NCBI GenBank assembly: GCA_029864335.1
Contig: JAOTTS010000005.1
Location: 1 to 64,000 of the forward strand
Source of the DNA: Candidatus Nitrosopumilus sp.
GTDB taxonomy: Archaea; Thermoproteota; Nitrososphaeria; Nitrososphaerales; Nitrosopumilaceae
Reading direction: 5' to 3'
Length of the DNA: 64,000 nucleotides
Positions 44,674 to 53,365 of the stretch are shown piece by piece. Position 1 is the first letter of the stretch; each line of letters opens with the position of its first letter. The notes beneath the pieces were generated by a model. It was not told where the DNA came from. It did no database searches and saw nothing but the letters and a program-made list of their open reading frames with translations. The translations under genes were made by a program, and so were the position numbers.

Positions 44674-46032
44674 ATGTCTGCCTTAGAAAAGGCATTAAAT
44701 CATTCAAAGAATATGAGGATAGATGAATGTGAAATAGTTATTTTGAAAAAAAAGATTACAACCATACGAATCACAGATTCAGAAATTGCGGAAACAAAAC
44801 AAAACTTTGATGAGAGTTATGGCATTAGACTAATCCATAATAAGAAAATTGCATCAATTCAGACTACAAATCAACATGAAATTAAAGATGCAATTAATGA
44901 ATCGCTAAAGACATTATCAAATCTCAAACCAAGGAAATTTTGGAGAGGATTGCCATCCAAAGTAAAATCAAGACAAATAGACGGTACCTATGATGAGAAA
45001 CTTGAAAAGATTTCAGGATCAAATATAATGGATATCGCAGAATCCATGATAAATGCAACTGATGACAACAAAATAAGCAGGATAACAGGCTCATTGAATA
45101 TTGTTACAGATGATTTTGAACTTGAAAACTCAAATGGATTAAATCTCAAAGAAAAGGCCACATACATTTCAGGGATAATTAATGCAGAATCAGAATTTGG
45201 AACACTGCCAGTGTCAGGAATAGGACATGATAGTTGCAGAACATTATCACATTTTTCAGCAGAAAAAATAGGAATAGATGCAAAAAAAATGTGTTTAGAA
45301 TCAATAAATCCACAAAAAATTGATTCAGATGTTTATTCAGTTATTTTTGAGCCCTATTCAGTAGGAGAATTATTAACTTTTGTGGTAGCATCAAATTTTA
45401 ATTTTAAGACATTTGTAGAAAAGAAAAGTTGTTTCTCAAATAATTTTGAAAAAGAGATTGCAATGGAGCAACTCAGTCTTATTGATGATCCCCATGTTCC
45501 AGAAGGCATAGGAACAAAATCAGTTGATGATGAAGGAATTGAAACTAAGAGACAAAGTCTGATAGATAATGGAATTTTCAAAAATACGTTCTCAAATCTT
45601 TTTGATAGCTACAAAGAAGGAGAGCAATCTTCTGGAAATGCATTACGTTTTGGTTCCCCCATGGGAAAAAGTTCAGAGCCAATTCCAATTTCAGCACCAC
45701 ATAATCTAAAAATTAATCCAGGAAAAAGTTCTCAAGAAGACATGATTAAAGATACTAAACAAGGATTATTAGTTGGGAGATTATGGTATACATATGCAGT
45801 AAATCCAATCAAAGGAGATTTTTCATGTACTGCAAGAAGTGGTATAAAAATAATTGAGAAGGGAGAAATTAAAAGTCCTGGAAAATCAGTTAGAATAATT
45901 CACAATCTTGCAACAATGTTAAAAAACATCTCAGAAATTGGAAGTAATCAAAGAAACGTCATTCAATGGGCATCACTTCCATCAATTACGCCATCAATAA
46001 AGGCAGAAAATATTTCAGTAAAATCAATCTAA
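44674..46032 (+). CDS. pmbA: TldE/PmbA-family protein (metallopeptidase-like)
   Basis: 452 aa, beginning at the base after the cofH stop, in the same operon. The C-terminal part has RLWYTYAVNPIKGDFSCTARSGIKI, typical of TldD/TldE. There is no HExxxH zinc site, so it is the non-catalytic TldE/PmbA partner; a TldD partner must be elsewhere. Such pairs cleave modified peptides. The link with F420 synthesis is only positional. Confidence 0.87.
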   Translation: MSALEKALNHSKNMRIDECEIVILKKKITTIRITDSEIAETKQNFDESYGIRLIHNKKIASIQTTNQHEIKDAINESLKTLSNLKPRKFWRGLPSKVKSRQIDGTYDEKLEKISGSNIMDIAESMINATDDNKISRITGSLNIVTDDFELENSNGLNLKEKATYISGIINAESEFGTLPVSGIGHDSCRTLSHFSAEKIGIDAKKMCLESINPQKIDSDVYSVIFEPYSVGELLTFVVASNFNFKTFVEKKSCFSNNFEKEIAMEQLSLIDDPHVPEGIGTKSVDDEGIETKRQSLIDNGIFKNTFSNLFDSYKEGEQSSGNALRFGSPMGKSSEPIPISAPHNLKINPGKSSQEDMIKDTKQGLLVGRLWYTYAVNPIKGDFSCTARSGIKIIEKGEIKSPGKSVRIIHNLATMLKNISEIGSNQRNVIQWASLPSITPSIKAENISVKSI

Positions 46033-46052
46033 AGGAGAAATTTAGGCACAAA

Positions 46053-46988
46053 TTAATTAAAAAATGTGAAAATTAGATATGATACATAACCTGCAACAAT
46101 ACAAGCACCCATGATGCGATTAATTATTCCAGTTTTCAGAGCAATTAACAATGAAACACTAAAGATAATCATAATTGCATAATCAATGAAAACATCAGGG
46201 GCAACCATCACACCACCAAGTGCTGCACCGGCACCCATAATCATCAAAATATTGTAGATGTTACTTCCAATGATATTGCCAACACCAATATCTCCATGTC
46301 CCTTTCTTATTGCAATAATCGAAGTAATTAATTCTGGAAGAGATGTTCCAATTGCAATTACAGTCAAACCAATAATTTTTTCAGACAGACCAAATTCTTG
46401 AGCTAAAATGACTGCATTGTCAACTGTAAGAATTGCACCAACATACAAAAGAACAACTCCTATTCCAATTAGTCCAAAAGATTTTAGATAGATGTTATTT
46501 TTACTTTGCTCAGTATTTTCTTTATTTTCTTCTCTATGCTTCATTGCATCCTTGAATGTATAATATGCGAAAACACCCAATCCTGCAAGTAGTAAAACTC
46601 CATCATATACGGAAAGTTCACCATCAATTGAAATCAAAACCAATAGAAAAGAAACGCCTAGCATTATTGGAATTTCTTTTCGTAAAACAGATTTACTTAC
46701 TGTAAGTGGAACAAGAATTGCAGCAATTCCAATAACCATTCCAACATTTGCAATGTTGCTTCCAATTATATTTCCCAAAATTAGTGCACCGTGTTCACCA
46801 GCTGCTGCAACACTTGCTGCAAGTTCAGGAGTTGAAGTACCATATGCAACAATCGTCATTCCAATTACTAGATTGCTAATTCTAAATTTTCTTGCAATGG
46901 CAACACCACCACTTACTAACCAATTTCCACCAAAACATAGCATGACTAATCCGACTATAGTCAACACTGCATTGATTACTACATCCAC
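46053..46988 (-). CDS. Ca2+/cation antiporter (CaCA, YrbG-like)
   Basis: GTG start, 311 aa, about ten helices. The two alpha repeats are clear: GTSTPELAAS (50-59; E55) and GTSLPELITS (215-224; E220), with the GSNIANVG and GSNIYNIL halves. It exchanges Ca2+ for Na+ or H+. The 3' end is close to the convergent pmbA gene. Confidence 0.92.
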   Translation of the reverse strand: MDVVINAVLTIVGLVMLCFGGNWLVSGGVAIARKFRISNLVIGMTIVAYGTSTPELAASVAAAGEHGALILGNIIGSNIANVGMVIGIAAILVPLTVSKSVLRKEIPIMLGVSFLLVLISIDGELSVYDGVLLLAGLGVFAYYTFKDAMKHREENKENTEQSKNNIYLKSFGLIGIGVVLLYVGAILTVDNAVILAQEFGLSEKIIGLTVIAIGTSLPELITSIIAIRKGHGDIGVGNIIGSNIYNILMIMGAGAALGGVMVAPDVFIDYAIMIIFSVSLLIALKTGIINRIMGACIVAGYVSYLIFTFFN

Positions 46989-47118
46989 AATTGGGTTTCC
47001 AAATATGGTGGTTTAAACTCAATGATGTACTATAATTTCACAATTCTACTAATTCAAGCTAATTTTAAAAATCATTTACAGGCTCAAGATAAGATAAAAA
47101 TTTCTAAAATCTTCACTA

Positions 47119-47490
47119 TTAGGCGTCTTTCTGCGAATCAAGTGCAGAATGCACATAGTCAATTATCTTCAAATAATCTGCCCTAGGCTCTGTACTAATC
47201 ATAAATAATTCATTAGAATTAATTGGGACACTAATCATTGTGACTTTTTCATATTCTGTAATGGAAGATGTTTCTTTACCAATCTTGTAGGCCAAATTAG
47301 TGTAGAGTTCTCTTTTTTGTAGTGCATAGTGCATTGACATTTTGACCTCATCACCAGATAGGATTCCCTCAACATTTTCGTTATGTCCTCCAGCTACAAG
47401 CTCACCTTTGCTGTTTGCGACACCTGCAAATCTAACTTGCGAATCTAAAGCAAGTACTTTTTTTGATAATTCATCATAATTTATTGTCAA
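47119..47490 (-). CDS. DUF6659-type thaumarchaeal protein (123 aa)
   Basis: A paralogue of the first half of 54683-55294: RFAGVANSKGELVAGGH, MHYALQKRELYTNLAYKIGKE and ISVPINSNELFMIST. The pattern is that of a small alpha/beta fold, similar in outline to roadblock/profilin-like domains. DUF6659 is my recollection of the family name. Function unknown. It lies between the antiporter and the nitrogen-sensing block. Confidence 0.7.
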   Translation of the reverse strand: MTINYDELSKKVLALDSQVRFAGVANSKGELVAGGHNENVEGILSGDEVKMSMHYALQKRELYTNLAYKIGKETSSITEYEKVTMISVPINSNELFMISTEPRADYLKIIDYVHSALDSQKDA

Positions 47491-47612
47491 TATTTGTCTC
47501 TACAAACCTAACATTTTTAGCAATATTTCAGCGTTTACATTCAGACTAAAATTATAGAAAAAACCGAAATATCTAATGTATGTTTTTAAATATCAGTTCA
47601 AAATTTAAAATT

Positions 47613-47699
47613 ATGAAAAAAGTAGAAGCAATTGTTCAAAGTGAAGTTTCAAAGCAAGTAGTTGATGCAATCAGAAAAATAGGAATTGAAGGAGCATAA
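47613..47699 (+). pseudogene. N-terminal fragment of a P-II signalling protein
   Basis: ATG 47613: MKKVEAIVQSEVSKQVVDAIRKIGIEGA then stop. This is the usual first strand and helix of a P-II/GlnK protein (compare MLKIEVILGENDVMAISEELKKIGIGG in the intact glnK), cut off before the T-loop. It is a leftover of a second P-II gene next to amt. Confidence 0.75.
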
Positions 47700-47818
47700 T
47701 CAAAATTCATGTAAGATGCTATTCCAAGTGCAATTACGGTCACAATCATTACAAGTAAAACAAGTTTTTTATTTAGAGTAAATGAAATAAAAGACTTATT
47801 TCTTTCGGAATATTTCAT
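47636..47818 (-). pseudogene. N-terminal fragment of a membrane sensor protein
   Basis: ATG 47818 overlaps the 3' end of amt by 23 bp on the same strand. MKYSERNKSFISFTLNKKLVLLVMIVTVIALGIASY (part cited: KLVLLVMIVTVIALG) is a cytoplasmic start plus first membrane helix of a sensor, as in sensor kinases with an external domain. After about 41 codons it runs into the reverse of the P-II fragment and ends. A truncated sensor is inferred. Confidence 0.6.
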
Positions 47819-49103
47819 CTTTTTCCTGCAATTCGTCTGTAAAGGTATCCATATCCAACATGAATTCCTCTTCATCAGAATAAGCAGATTCTGCATGTTC
47901 ACTAATATCTAGACCAACATCTTCTACCTCAGCTGAAACCCTAATTCCAACAAGATGCTTCATTATTTGTAGAATTATCCAAGTTCCACCAAAGCCCATT
48001 GCTCCTGCAACACCAACGCCTACTGCTTGAATCCATAATTGATCTGGATTTCCAAATAGTAATCCATCAACACCACCAGGATTAATTGCGGTACTTGCAA
48101 AGATTCCGATTGCAAGAGCGCCAACAATTCCTGCAACTCCGTGAACAGAGCTTACATCAAGTGCATCATCAATCTTTAATTTTTCTTTGAATAGTACTAC
48201 TCCAGAATATGAGATAATACCTATTGCAATACCAATTACAAATGCATGTTCTGCACTTACAAATCCAGATGCAGGTGTGATTCCTGCAAGACCTGCAATT
48301 GCACCATTAATTGTAGCAACAACAGAAGGTTTTCCTGTTCTAACCCAAGAAAGACCAGCCCAAATTAAAGCAGAAACTGAAGAAGCCATGTGAGTAACAA
48401 TTACAGTATTTCCTGCAACACCGCCAGAAGCTGCAAGTGCACTTCCTGCGTTAAATCCAAACCATCCTAGCCACAACAATGAAGAACCAAGAACTGCAAG
48501 TGGAATACTGTGAGGAATCATGATGGCAGGGCCGTAATGTCTTCTCTTACCAAGTACGATTGCTGCAGCAAGAGCTGCCATTCCCACACTTGTGTGAATA
48601 ACAATACCACCTGCAAAGTCAACTACACCCAGTTCAGCTAGCCAACCACCACCCCAGACCCAGTGGACTAGAGGATAGTAAATCAGCATAGACCATGCAG
48701 CGATAAATATGATAAATGAGCTAAACTTCATTCTTTCAGCAATTGTTCCTGTAAGCAATAGTGGAGTAATTGCTGCAAACATTAATTGGAATTTAACAAA
48801 CAAGACACCAGGAATTGTTGGAGCATATTGTTCCAATGGAGCATCAGATGGAATACCCTTGAGGAATACCCAATCCATACTTCCAACTAGGCCCATAGTA
48901 GAATCGCCAAATGATAAACTAAATCCAAATACAAACCACATTACACTAAGTAACGCAAGACCAAAGAAGATCTGCATAAAAATTGATGCTGCATTCTTTT
49001 TTCTTAAAAGTCCAGATTCAAAGAGACCTAATGCAGGGATCATTAAAAGTACAAGACTGCCAGCTACTAGCATCCACGCTGTATCCCCTGAATCAAGTAC
49101 CAT
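47796..49103 (-). CDS. amt: Ammonium transporter Amt
   Basis: 435 aa, eleven helices. Amt markers: WMLVAGSLVLLMIPALGLFESGL at the N-terminus, VHWVWGGGWLAELGVVDFAGGIVIHTSVGMAALAAA (part: DFAGGIVIH) with the pore His, and SSVHGVAGIVGAL with the second pore His. It takes up ammonium, the energy source of the organism. P-II proteins encoded close by (49221 and 49772) likely control it. The C-terminal tail of about 40 aa is acidic. Confidence 0.96.
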   Translation of the reverse strand: MVLDSGDTAWMLVAGSLVLLMIPALGLFESGLLRKKNAASIFMQIFFGLALLSVMWFVFGFSLSFGDSTMGLVGSMDWVFLKGIPSDAPLEQYAPTIPGVLFVKFQLMFAAITPLLLTGTIAERMKFSSFIIFIAAWSMLIYYPLVHWVWGGGWLAELGVVDFAGGIVIHTSVGMAALAAAIVLGKRRHYGPAIMIPHSIPLAVLGSSLLWLGWFGFNAGSALAASGGVAGNTVIVTHMASSVSALIWAGLSWVRTGKPSVVATINGAIAGLAGITPASGFVSAEHAFVIGIAIGIISYSGVVLFKEKLKIDDALDVSSVHGVAGIVGALAIGIFASTAINPGGVDGLLFGNPDQLWIQAVGVGVAGAMGFGGTWIILQIMKHLVGIRVSAEVEDVGLDISEHAESAYSDEEEFMLDMDTFTDELQEKDEIFRKK

Positions 49104-49220
49104 TATTGAAAAAAATTAATTCAAAACTAATAACAATGTCTAAGATCGATTATCAAATGATAATCATTTAGTCATCAAAATCAGAAATTATATTTGTGTA
49201 ATGAACAGTACGATAACTAA

Positions 49221-49550
49221 ATGCTTAAAATTGAAGTCATACTTGGCGAAAATGATGTAATGGCAATAAGTGAAGAATTAAAAAAGATCGGCATTGGCGG
49301 TCTCACAGTCTCCAAAGTTAGAGGAAGAGGAAAGAGGCCAGGTCCGGAAATTCACGCATCAAAAGGAAGTGAGATTTTCACGCCTCAGTTCAATGACAAA
49401 TATAGAATTGAGGCAATAATTGCAGATGCAAAAGAAGATGAAGTTATAGGAATTATCAAAGAGAATGGAAGAGTCGGAAAAATTTTCGTCTCTCAAATTT
49501 TACGTGCAGTAGACATTGCAACAGGTGACGAAGGAGAAACCACAATTTAG
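49221..49550 (+). CDS. glnK: Nitrogen regulatory protein P-II (GlnK type)
   Basis: 109 aa, standard length. KIEVILGENDVMAISEEL, VSKVRGRGKRPG, YRIEAIIADAKEDEVIGII and GKIFVSQILRAVDIATGD (ATP/2-oxoglutarate site) are all present. The T-loop (about 37-55) lacks the bacterial uridylylation Tyr. It binds ATP/ADP and 2-oxoglutarate and blocks Amt. The gene is divergent from amt. Confidence 0.94.
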   Translation: MLKIEVILGENDVMAISEELKKIGIGGLTVSKVRGRGKRPGPEIHASKGSEIFTPQFNDKYRIEAIIADAKEDEVIGIIKENGRVGKIFVSQILRAVDIATGDEGETTI

Positions 49551-49557
49551 AATCACC

Positions 49558-49686
49558 ATGAATTTACGCAAAAGTAAATTATTTCACAGAGAAAAGATAC
49601 AACCACTTCAACGCAAAGATTATCTTAAAGTAGCAGCAATGTGCGGAGTTATAATAGTACCATTGCTTGTTGGTTTATTTTTATGA
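49558..49686 (+). CDS. Small membrane protein (42 aa) downstream of glnK
   Basis: ATG 49558, 7 bp after the glnK stop. A basic N-terminus (LRKSKLFHREKIQPLQRKDY) then one membrane helix (about 24-42). Its stop overlaps the next ATG (ATGA). Its place in the P-II/Amt block suggests a role in ammonium transport; that is inference. Confidence 0.5.
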   Translation: MNLRKSKLFHREKIQPLQRKDYLKVAAMCGVIIVPLLVGLFL

Positions 49687-49775
49687 AACTCTCAAAAATT
49701 TTAATTGCAAAATTAATTCTTGCAGCAGTTGGTATGACTTTTGTAGGATTAGCTTTGTTTGGACCTTATATCTAA
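49683..49775 (+). CDS. Very small membrane protein (30 aa)
   Basis: ATG 49683 overlaps the stop of the 42-aa gene. It is almost entirely one helix (KILIAKLILAAVGMTFVGLALFG). The coupling with a second small membrane protein makes chance less likely. The end overlaps the convergent P-II-like gene by 4 bp. Confidence 0.45.
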   Translation: MKLSKILIAKLILAAVGMTFVGLALFGPYI

Positions 49776-50353
49776 AACTCGCCAAAAGTATTTTCATAAA
49801 CAATAGTAGGATTTTTCAATTGTTTTTCTAAAGTTGGAAGAGATTTTACAATACAGTAATTTACAAAATCACTAAAAGATTTTATTCTATAATCATCTCT
49901 GAGTTTTTCTTGATTTGCCTCATAAACTGTTTGTAGTTTATGTAAAGTGAATTTCTGTAACGGGACAAATCTGCTTCGTTTAGGCAATGGCACAGATTCT
50001 GTTTTTTCTTCTATGATAATTTCTAGATCTTGTTTTGAATCAAGTGTTTCCATATCTACAACTTCTTCCATTTCAGAAACAAAGATTTTTCCCCCATGAT
50101 CAGCTGAAAGACCAGAATTTTTGGAAATCATTTCTACAACTTTTCTTGCATCCTTATCAGTTACGACAATTTCGATTTTTGCTAGTGGTATCGATTTTAT
50201 TCCAGGAGAGCCAATGCGAGAACCTCTTGCCTCATCATAAATATCACTGTCATCTAAATTTCGTTTGTCAATTACATATGTCCCCATGACATTCAGATTT
50301 GTCTTAATTGTGGTGAAAGTTTTTCTCTTAATTATTGCCTCTATCTTTTTCAC
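49772..50353 (-). CDS. P-II-like regulator with a C-terminal extension (193 aa)
   Basis: Residues 1-105 have P-II structure: KKIEAIIKRKTFTTIKTNL, then PLAKIEIVVTDKDARKVVEMI and GGKIFVSEMEEVVDMET. The T-loop is replaced by a longer Asp/Arg-rich segment (GTYVIDKRNLDDSDIYDE). The C-terminal 80 residues (RSRFVPLQKFTLHKLQTVYEANQ, then a helix up to 193) are not part of P-II. It probably senses nucleotides and 2-oxoglutarate with a new output; targets are unknown. It sits beside glnK and amt. Confidence 0.7.
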   Translation of the reverse strand: MKKIEAIIKRKTFTTIKTNLNVMGTYVIDKRNLDDSDIYDEARGSRIGSPGIKSIPLAKIEIVVTDKDARKVVEMISKNSGLSADHGGKIFVSEMEEVVDMETLDSKQDLEIIIEEKTESVPLPKRSRFVPLQKFTLHKLQTVYEANQEKLRDDYRIKSFSDFVNYCIVKSLPTLEKQLKNPTIVYENTFGEF

Positions 50354-50512
50354 AAATAATTTCAGAAAAAGGGGTTATTTATGAGAAGAGGTAGTTATCA
50401 GTGCTAAAAACTAGATCGTACTAGATTTAAGAGTACATACAAGCATGATCATGGTGTAAAAAAACCAGCTAGAAAGACAAGCAAAGCTCAAGTTAAAGAC
50501 TAATAAGGTAAT

Positions 50513-50531
50513 ATACCGTACAATACGGTAT
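50513..50531. promoter_or_regulatory. Perfect palindrome overlapping a start codon (probable operator)
   Basis: ATACCGTA-CAA-TACGGTAT: two 8-bp arms with a 3-bp spacer (arms 50513-50520 and 50524-50531). The right arm ends inside the ATG (50530-50532) of the winged-helix gene. Such symmetry at a transcription start suggests dimer binding, most simply autorepression by that regulator. Inference from position. Confidence 0.6.
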
Positions 50532-50877
50532 GGTGCGAGCAAGACTAACATATGTACCACTAGAAGTGGCAGACCAATTCGGAGATTTTATCATACAAAG
50601 AGATGAACAAGTTCTCGATGCAGTAAAAGCAAGGACACGAGATTTTAGCACACTGTCTTTGATAAAGTTGCTATATCAATTAAGAGGAAATCCCATGACA
50701 TTTTCTGATTTGTATTCAAAATCAAAAATCAGAATGAAAAAGTCATTTCTAAACTATCTACATCTATGTGTAGATTACAACTTTATCAAAAAAGAAGCAG
50801 TTGGTCCAAACATGATCTACACAATTACAGACAAAGGACGAACTATGTTGAATCTGTTTATGCAGAAAAGTAATTAG
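50530..50877 (+). CDS. Winged-helix transcriptional regulator (115 aa)
   Basis: The last 75 residues are a winged-helix domain: FSTLSLIKLLYQLRGNPMTFSDLYSKSKIRMKKSFLNYLHLC (cited in parts: MTFSDLYSKSKI, KKSFLNYL), then a wing (MIYTITDKGRTML). The N-terminal 45 residues may be for dimerisation. An exact palindrome overlaps its ATG. PAC2 follows 22 bp downstream. Confidence 0.75.
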   Translation: MVRARLTYVPLEVADQFGDFIIQRDEQVLDAVKARTRDFSTLSLIKLLYQLRGNPMTFSDLYSKSKIRMKKSFLNYLHLCVDYNFIKKEAVGPNMIYTITDKGRTMLNLFMQKSN

Positions 50878-50899
50878 ACATAAAAAATCGACGTAAACA

Positions 50900-51625
50900 G
50901 TGCAAAAAGAATTTCCAGAAGCAGAAGTCTTTGAGATAAAGAAAGTAGAATTAAATAGTCCAATAATTTTTGCAGGGTTTGTAGGAGCAGGTCTGGTAGG
51001 CCCTCTTGCAATAAACCACATTATTGAGAAATTAAAAATGCAACAAATTGCAGTGATGAGATCAAAGTATCTTCCACCATCAACAGTTTTCATGAGAGGC
51101 AGATTACGTCATCCATTTCGATTTTATGCAAATGAAGAAGGAACAATATGTGCAATAATTTGTGAAATAACTTTGAGAATGGAAGGATTGTATTCCCTAG
51201 TAGGATCAATTCTAGATTGGGCAGCACAGAAAGGATCAAAAGAGATTGTAATTTTAGATGGGGTTGCAAGTAATGAACACGACGACAAAGCATATTGTGC
51301 AGCTGAAGAAGATTTGGTAAGAACTATGGCAGACAAAGACATCAGTATGATTCCTCAAGGGTTCATTACCGGAATTCCAGGTGGAATACTAAATGAATGT
51401 CTAGTAAGAGAAATCCAAGGGTTAACACTATTAGCAAAAGCAAACAAAGTAGCGCCTGATTCAGGAGCAGCCGCCACTCTAATTGAGGCAATAAATCGAT
51501 TCTATGACCTAGATATCGATACAAAGCAACTCCAAGAAGAGAAAGATAGAATTCACACAGAATTTAGCGAATTATCCCAGAAATATGTAGAGCATAGAGA
51601 AGAGATAGCTGGAATGTACATGTGA
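50900..51625 (+). CDS. PAC2-family protein (proteasome assembly chaperone-like)
   Basis: 241 aa, GTG start. PIIFAGFVGAGLVGPLAINHII near the N-terminus, GVASNEHDDKAYCA in the middle, GIPGGILNECLV and PDSGAAATLIEAINRFYDLDI near the C-terminus match the PAC2/DUF75 family, with a coiled coil at the end (about 208-238). In archaea they are thought to help proteasome assembly, though this is not shown for all members. Confidence 0.87.
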   Translation: MQKEFPEAEVFEIKKVELNSPIIFAGFVGAGLVGPLAINHIIEKLKMQQIAVMRSKYLPPSTVFMRGRLRHPFRFYANEEGTICAIICEITLRMEGLYSLVGSILDWAAQKGSKEIVILDGVASNEHDDKAYCAAEEDLVRTMADKDISMIPQGFITGIPGGILNECLVREIQGLTLLAKANKVAPDSGAAATLIEAINRFYDLDIDTKQLQEEKDRIHTEFSELSQKYVEHREEIAGMYM

Positions 51626-51674
51626 TCAAAACAGCAGGCAAATTCTTTTATTCACAGTAAATACGCATCAAACT

Positions 51675-52697
51675 ATGGCCCTAACCTACAAAAAAGCAGG
51701 AGTGGACATTTCTAAAATTAAACAAAGTCAGCAAACAATTGGGAAATTAATTGCATCGACGCACAAGCTTCAGAAAAAAGCAAAGATAGCACATGGGTTT
51801 GGGCATTATGCCGGAATTGTAGAAATTCCAGGAGGAAAACTTTTGGCCACACATACAGATGGTGTCGGAACCAAAGTAGTAATTGCAAATATGATGAAAA
51901 AATACAACACCATAGGAATTGATTGTATTGCAATGAATGTTAATGATATAATCTGTATTGGTGCAACACCAATTTCATTTGTAGACTATATTGCTGCAAA
52001 CAAAAATGATGTAACCATATTCAAAAAAATTGTAGAGGGGTTGGTAACAGGTGCAAAGAAATCTGCAATGCCAATAGTTGGAGGAGAGACTGCAATTATG
52101 CCAGATGTGATTGAAGGAAAAGGATTTGCGTTTGATCTGGCAGGAATGGTTGTAGGACTAGTAGAGAAAAAAGATTTGGTGTTAGGAAATAAAATAAAAT
52201 CAGGAGATGTAATTATTGGTGCAAACAGTACAGGTATTCATTCAAATGGATACTCACTTGCAAGAAAAGCAATTTTAGAAAAATATTCTCTTAAAGATAA
52301 AGTCAAAGGAGTGGGAACAATAGGGGATGCATTGCTAAAACCAACTGAAATATACACAAATCCAGTACTAGAAATAATTCAAAAATGTAAAGTAAACGGT
52401 CTTGCCCATATTACTGGAGGAGCATTTACCAAACTATTACGCCTCAAAAAGATAGGATATGAGATTGACTCACTACCAAAAATTCCACCAATCATGAGAT
52501 TAGTTGAGGAACAAGGAGTAAAACCTGATGAGATGTACAAAACTTTCAACATGGGTGTAGGATTCTGCGTAATTGCATCAAGAAACCAGGCAACAAGAAT
52601 CAAATCAATATTCAAAAAACACAAGATATCAAGTCAAGAAATAGGACAGATAATTTCCAAGAAAGGAGTTTTTGTAAACTCGATAAAAATTGCTTAA
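51675..52697 (+). CDS. purM: Phosphoribosylformylglycinamidine cyclo-ligase (AIR synthetase)
   Basis: 340 aa, a normal length. Motifs: LLATHTDGVGTK (nucleotide/FGAM site), MNVNDIICIGATP, GGETAIMPD, STGIHSNGYSLARKA and HITGGAFTKL. Catalyses the fifth step of purine synthesis with ATP. Other pur genes are not in this window. Confidence 0.95.
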   Translation: MALTYKKAGVDISKIKQSQQTIGKLIASTHKLQKKAKIAHGFGHYAGIVEIPGGKLLATHTDGVGTKVVIANMMKKYNTIGIDCIAMNVNDIICIGATPISFVDYIAANKNDVTIFKKIVEGLVTGAKKSAMPIVGGETAIMPDVIEGKGFAFDLAGMVVGLVEKKDLVLGNKIKSGDVIIGANSTGIHSNGYSLARKAILEKYSLKDKVKGVGTIGDALLKPTEIYTNPVLEIIQKCKVNGLAHITGGAFTKLLRLKKIGYEIDSLPKIPPIMRLVEEQGVKPDEMYKTFNMGVGFCVIASRNQATRIKSIFKKHKISSQEIGQIISKKGVFVNSIKIA

Positions 52698-52752
52698 GAA
52701 CCAAAAGTAGAATTTTCAACCTTGATTCAAATTTCTAAAGAAAGATAAAAAA

Positions 52753-53055
52753 TTAGTTTGTAGGATTCATCAATGCAGCTCGTTCTTTTGTTTTTTGATC
52801 AACTAGAGCATTGATATATTGACCTGGCTGTGAATCACAATCACCAATATTGACTGAATAGCCATCCAAAGTTTCGCCAATACATCCATCTTCAGTGACT
52901 GCAATTATCTTAACAAGTTCCATTGTTTCATCGGGTGCAGTATAGAACATCAAATATGCAAAAAGAATACCTGCAACTAAGGCAATAACTCCAGATATGA
53001 TTATAGTGGAATTTTTGCTTGATTTTGCGTCAGGTTTTCTGCCTACAGATGACAT
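52753..53055 (-). CDS. Small membrane-anchored protein (100 aa)
   Basis: I take ATG 53055 (MSSVGRKPDAKSSKN) rather than the one at 53103. A membrane helix (about 17-39) is followed by an extracellular part with Cys in DGCIGETLDGYSVNIGDCDS (a probable disulfide). Family unknown. Confidence 0.6.
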   Translation of the reverse strand: MSSVGRKPDAKSSKNSTIIISGVIALVAGILFAYLMFYTAPDETMELVKIIAVTEDGCIGETLDGYSVNIGDCDSQPGQYINALVDQKTKERAALMNPTN

Positions 53056-53365
53056 GTTTTCAGATCTTAAATTTTGGTTAATAATTATACGGGTGTTTCT
53101 CACAAATGATTTTTCTAAGGAATCTTAATATAGAAAAATTTCTCCACATAATGAAGTTTTGAGATTTGTGCAACGATGCCAGTTTATTCGATGAATCCCT
53201 CTTAGTCATTTTTTTCGTTTTTATATTGAAAATTTTTTAAAGATCAGAAGTTTTTGATCTATTTTACCCAGAATACTTCTCAAACTGCTTAATTTACCAA
53301 CATCAAAATTATTTTCAACCCAATTTAGCTTATATGATAGGATTTTTAAAAAAAGTAAGAGAACG

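Noticed and set aside
50405-50503. Short basic frame (LDRTRFKSTYKHDHGVKKPARKTSK...) upstream of the winged-helix gene
   Set aside because: It has no ATG, GTG or TTG start after the preceding stop; might be a remnant but cannot be supported.
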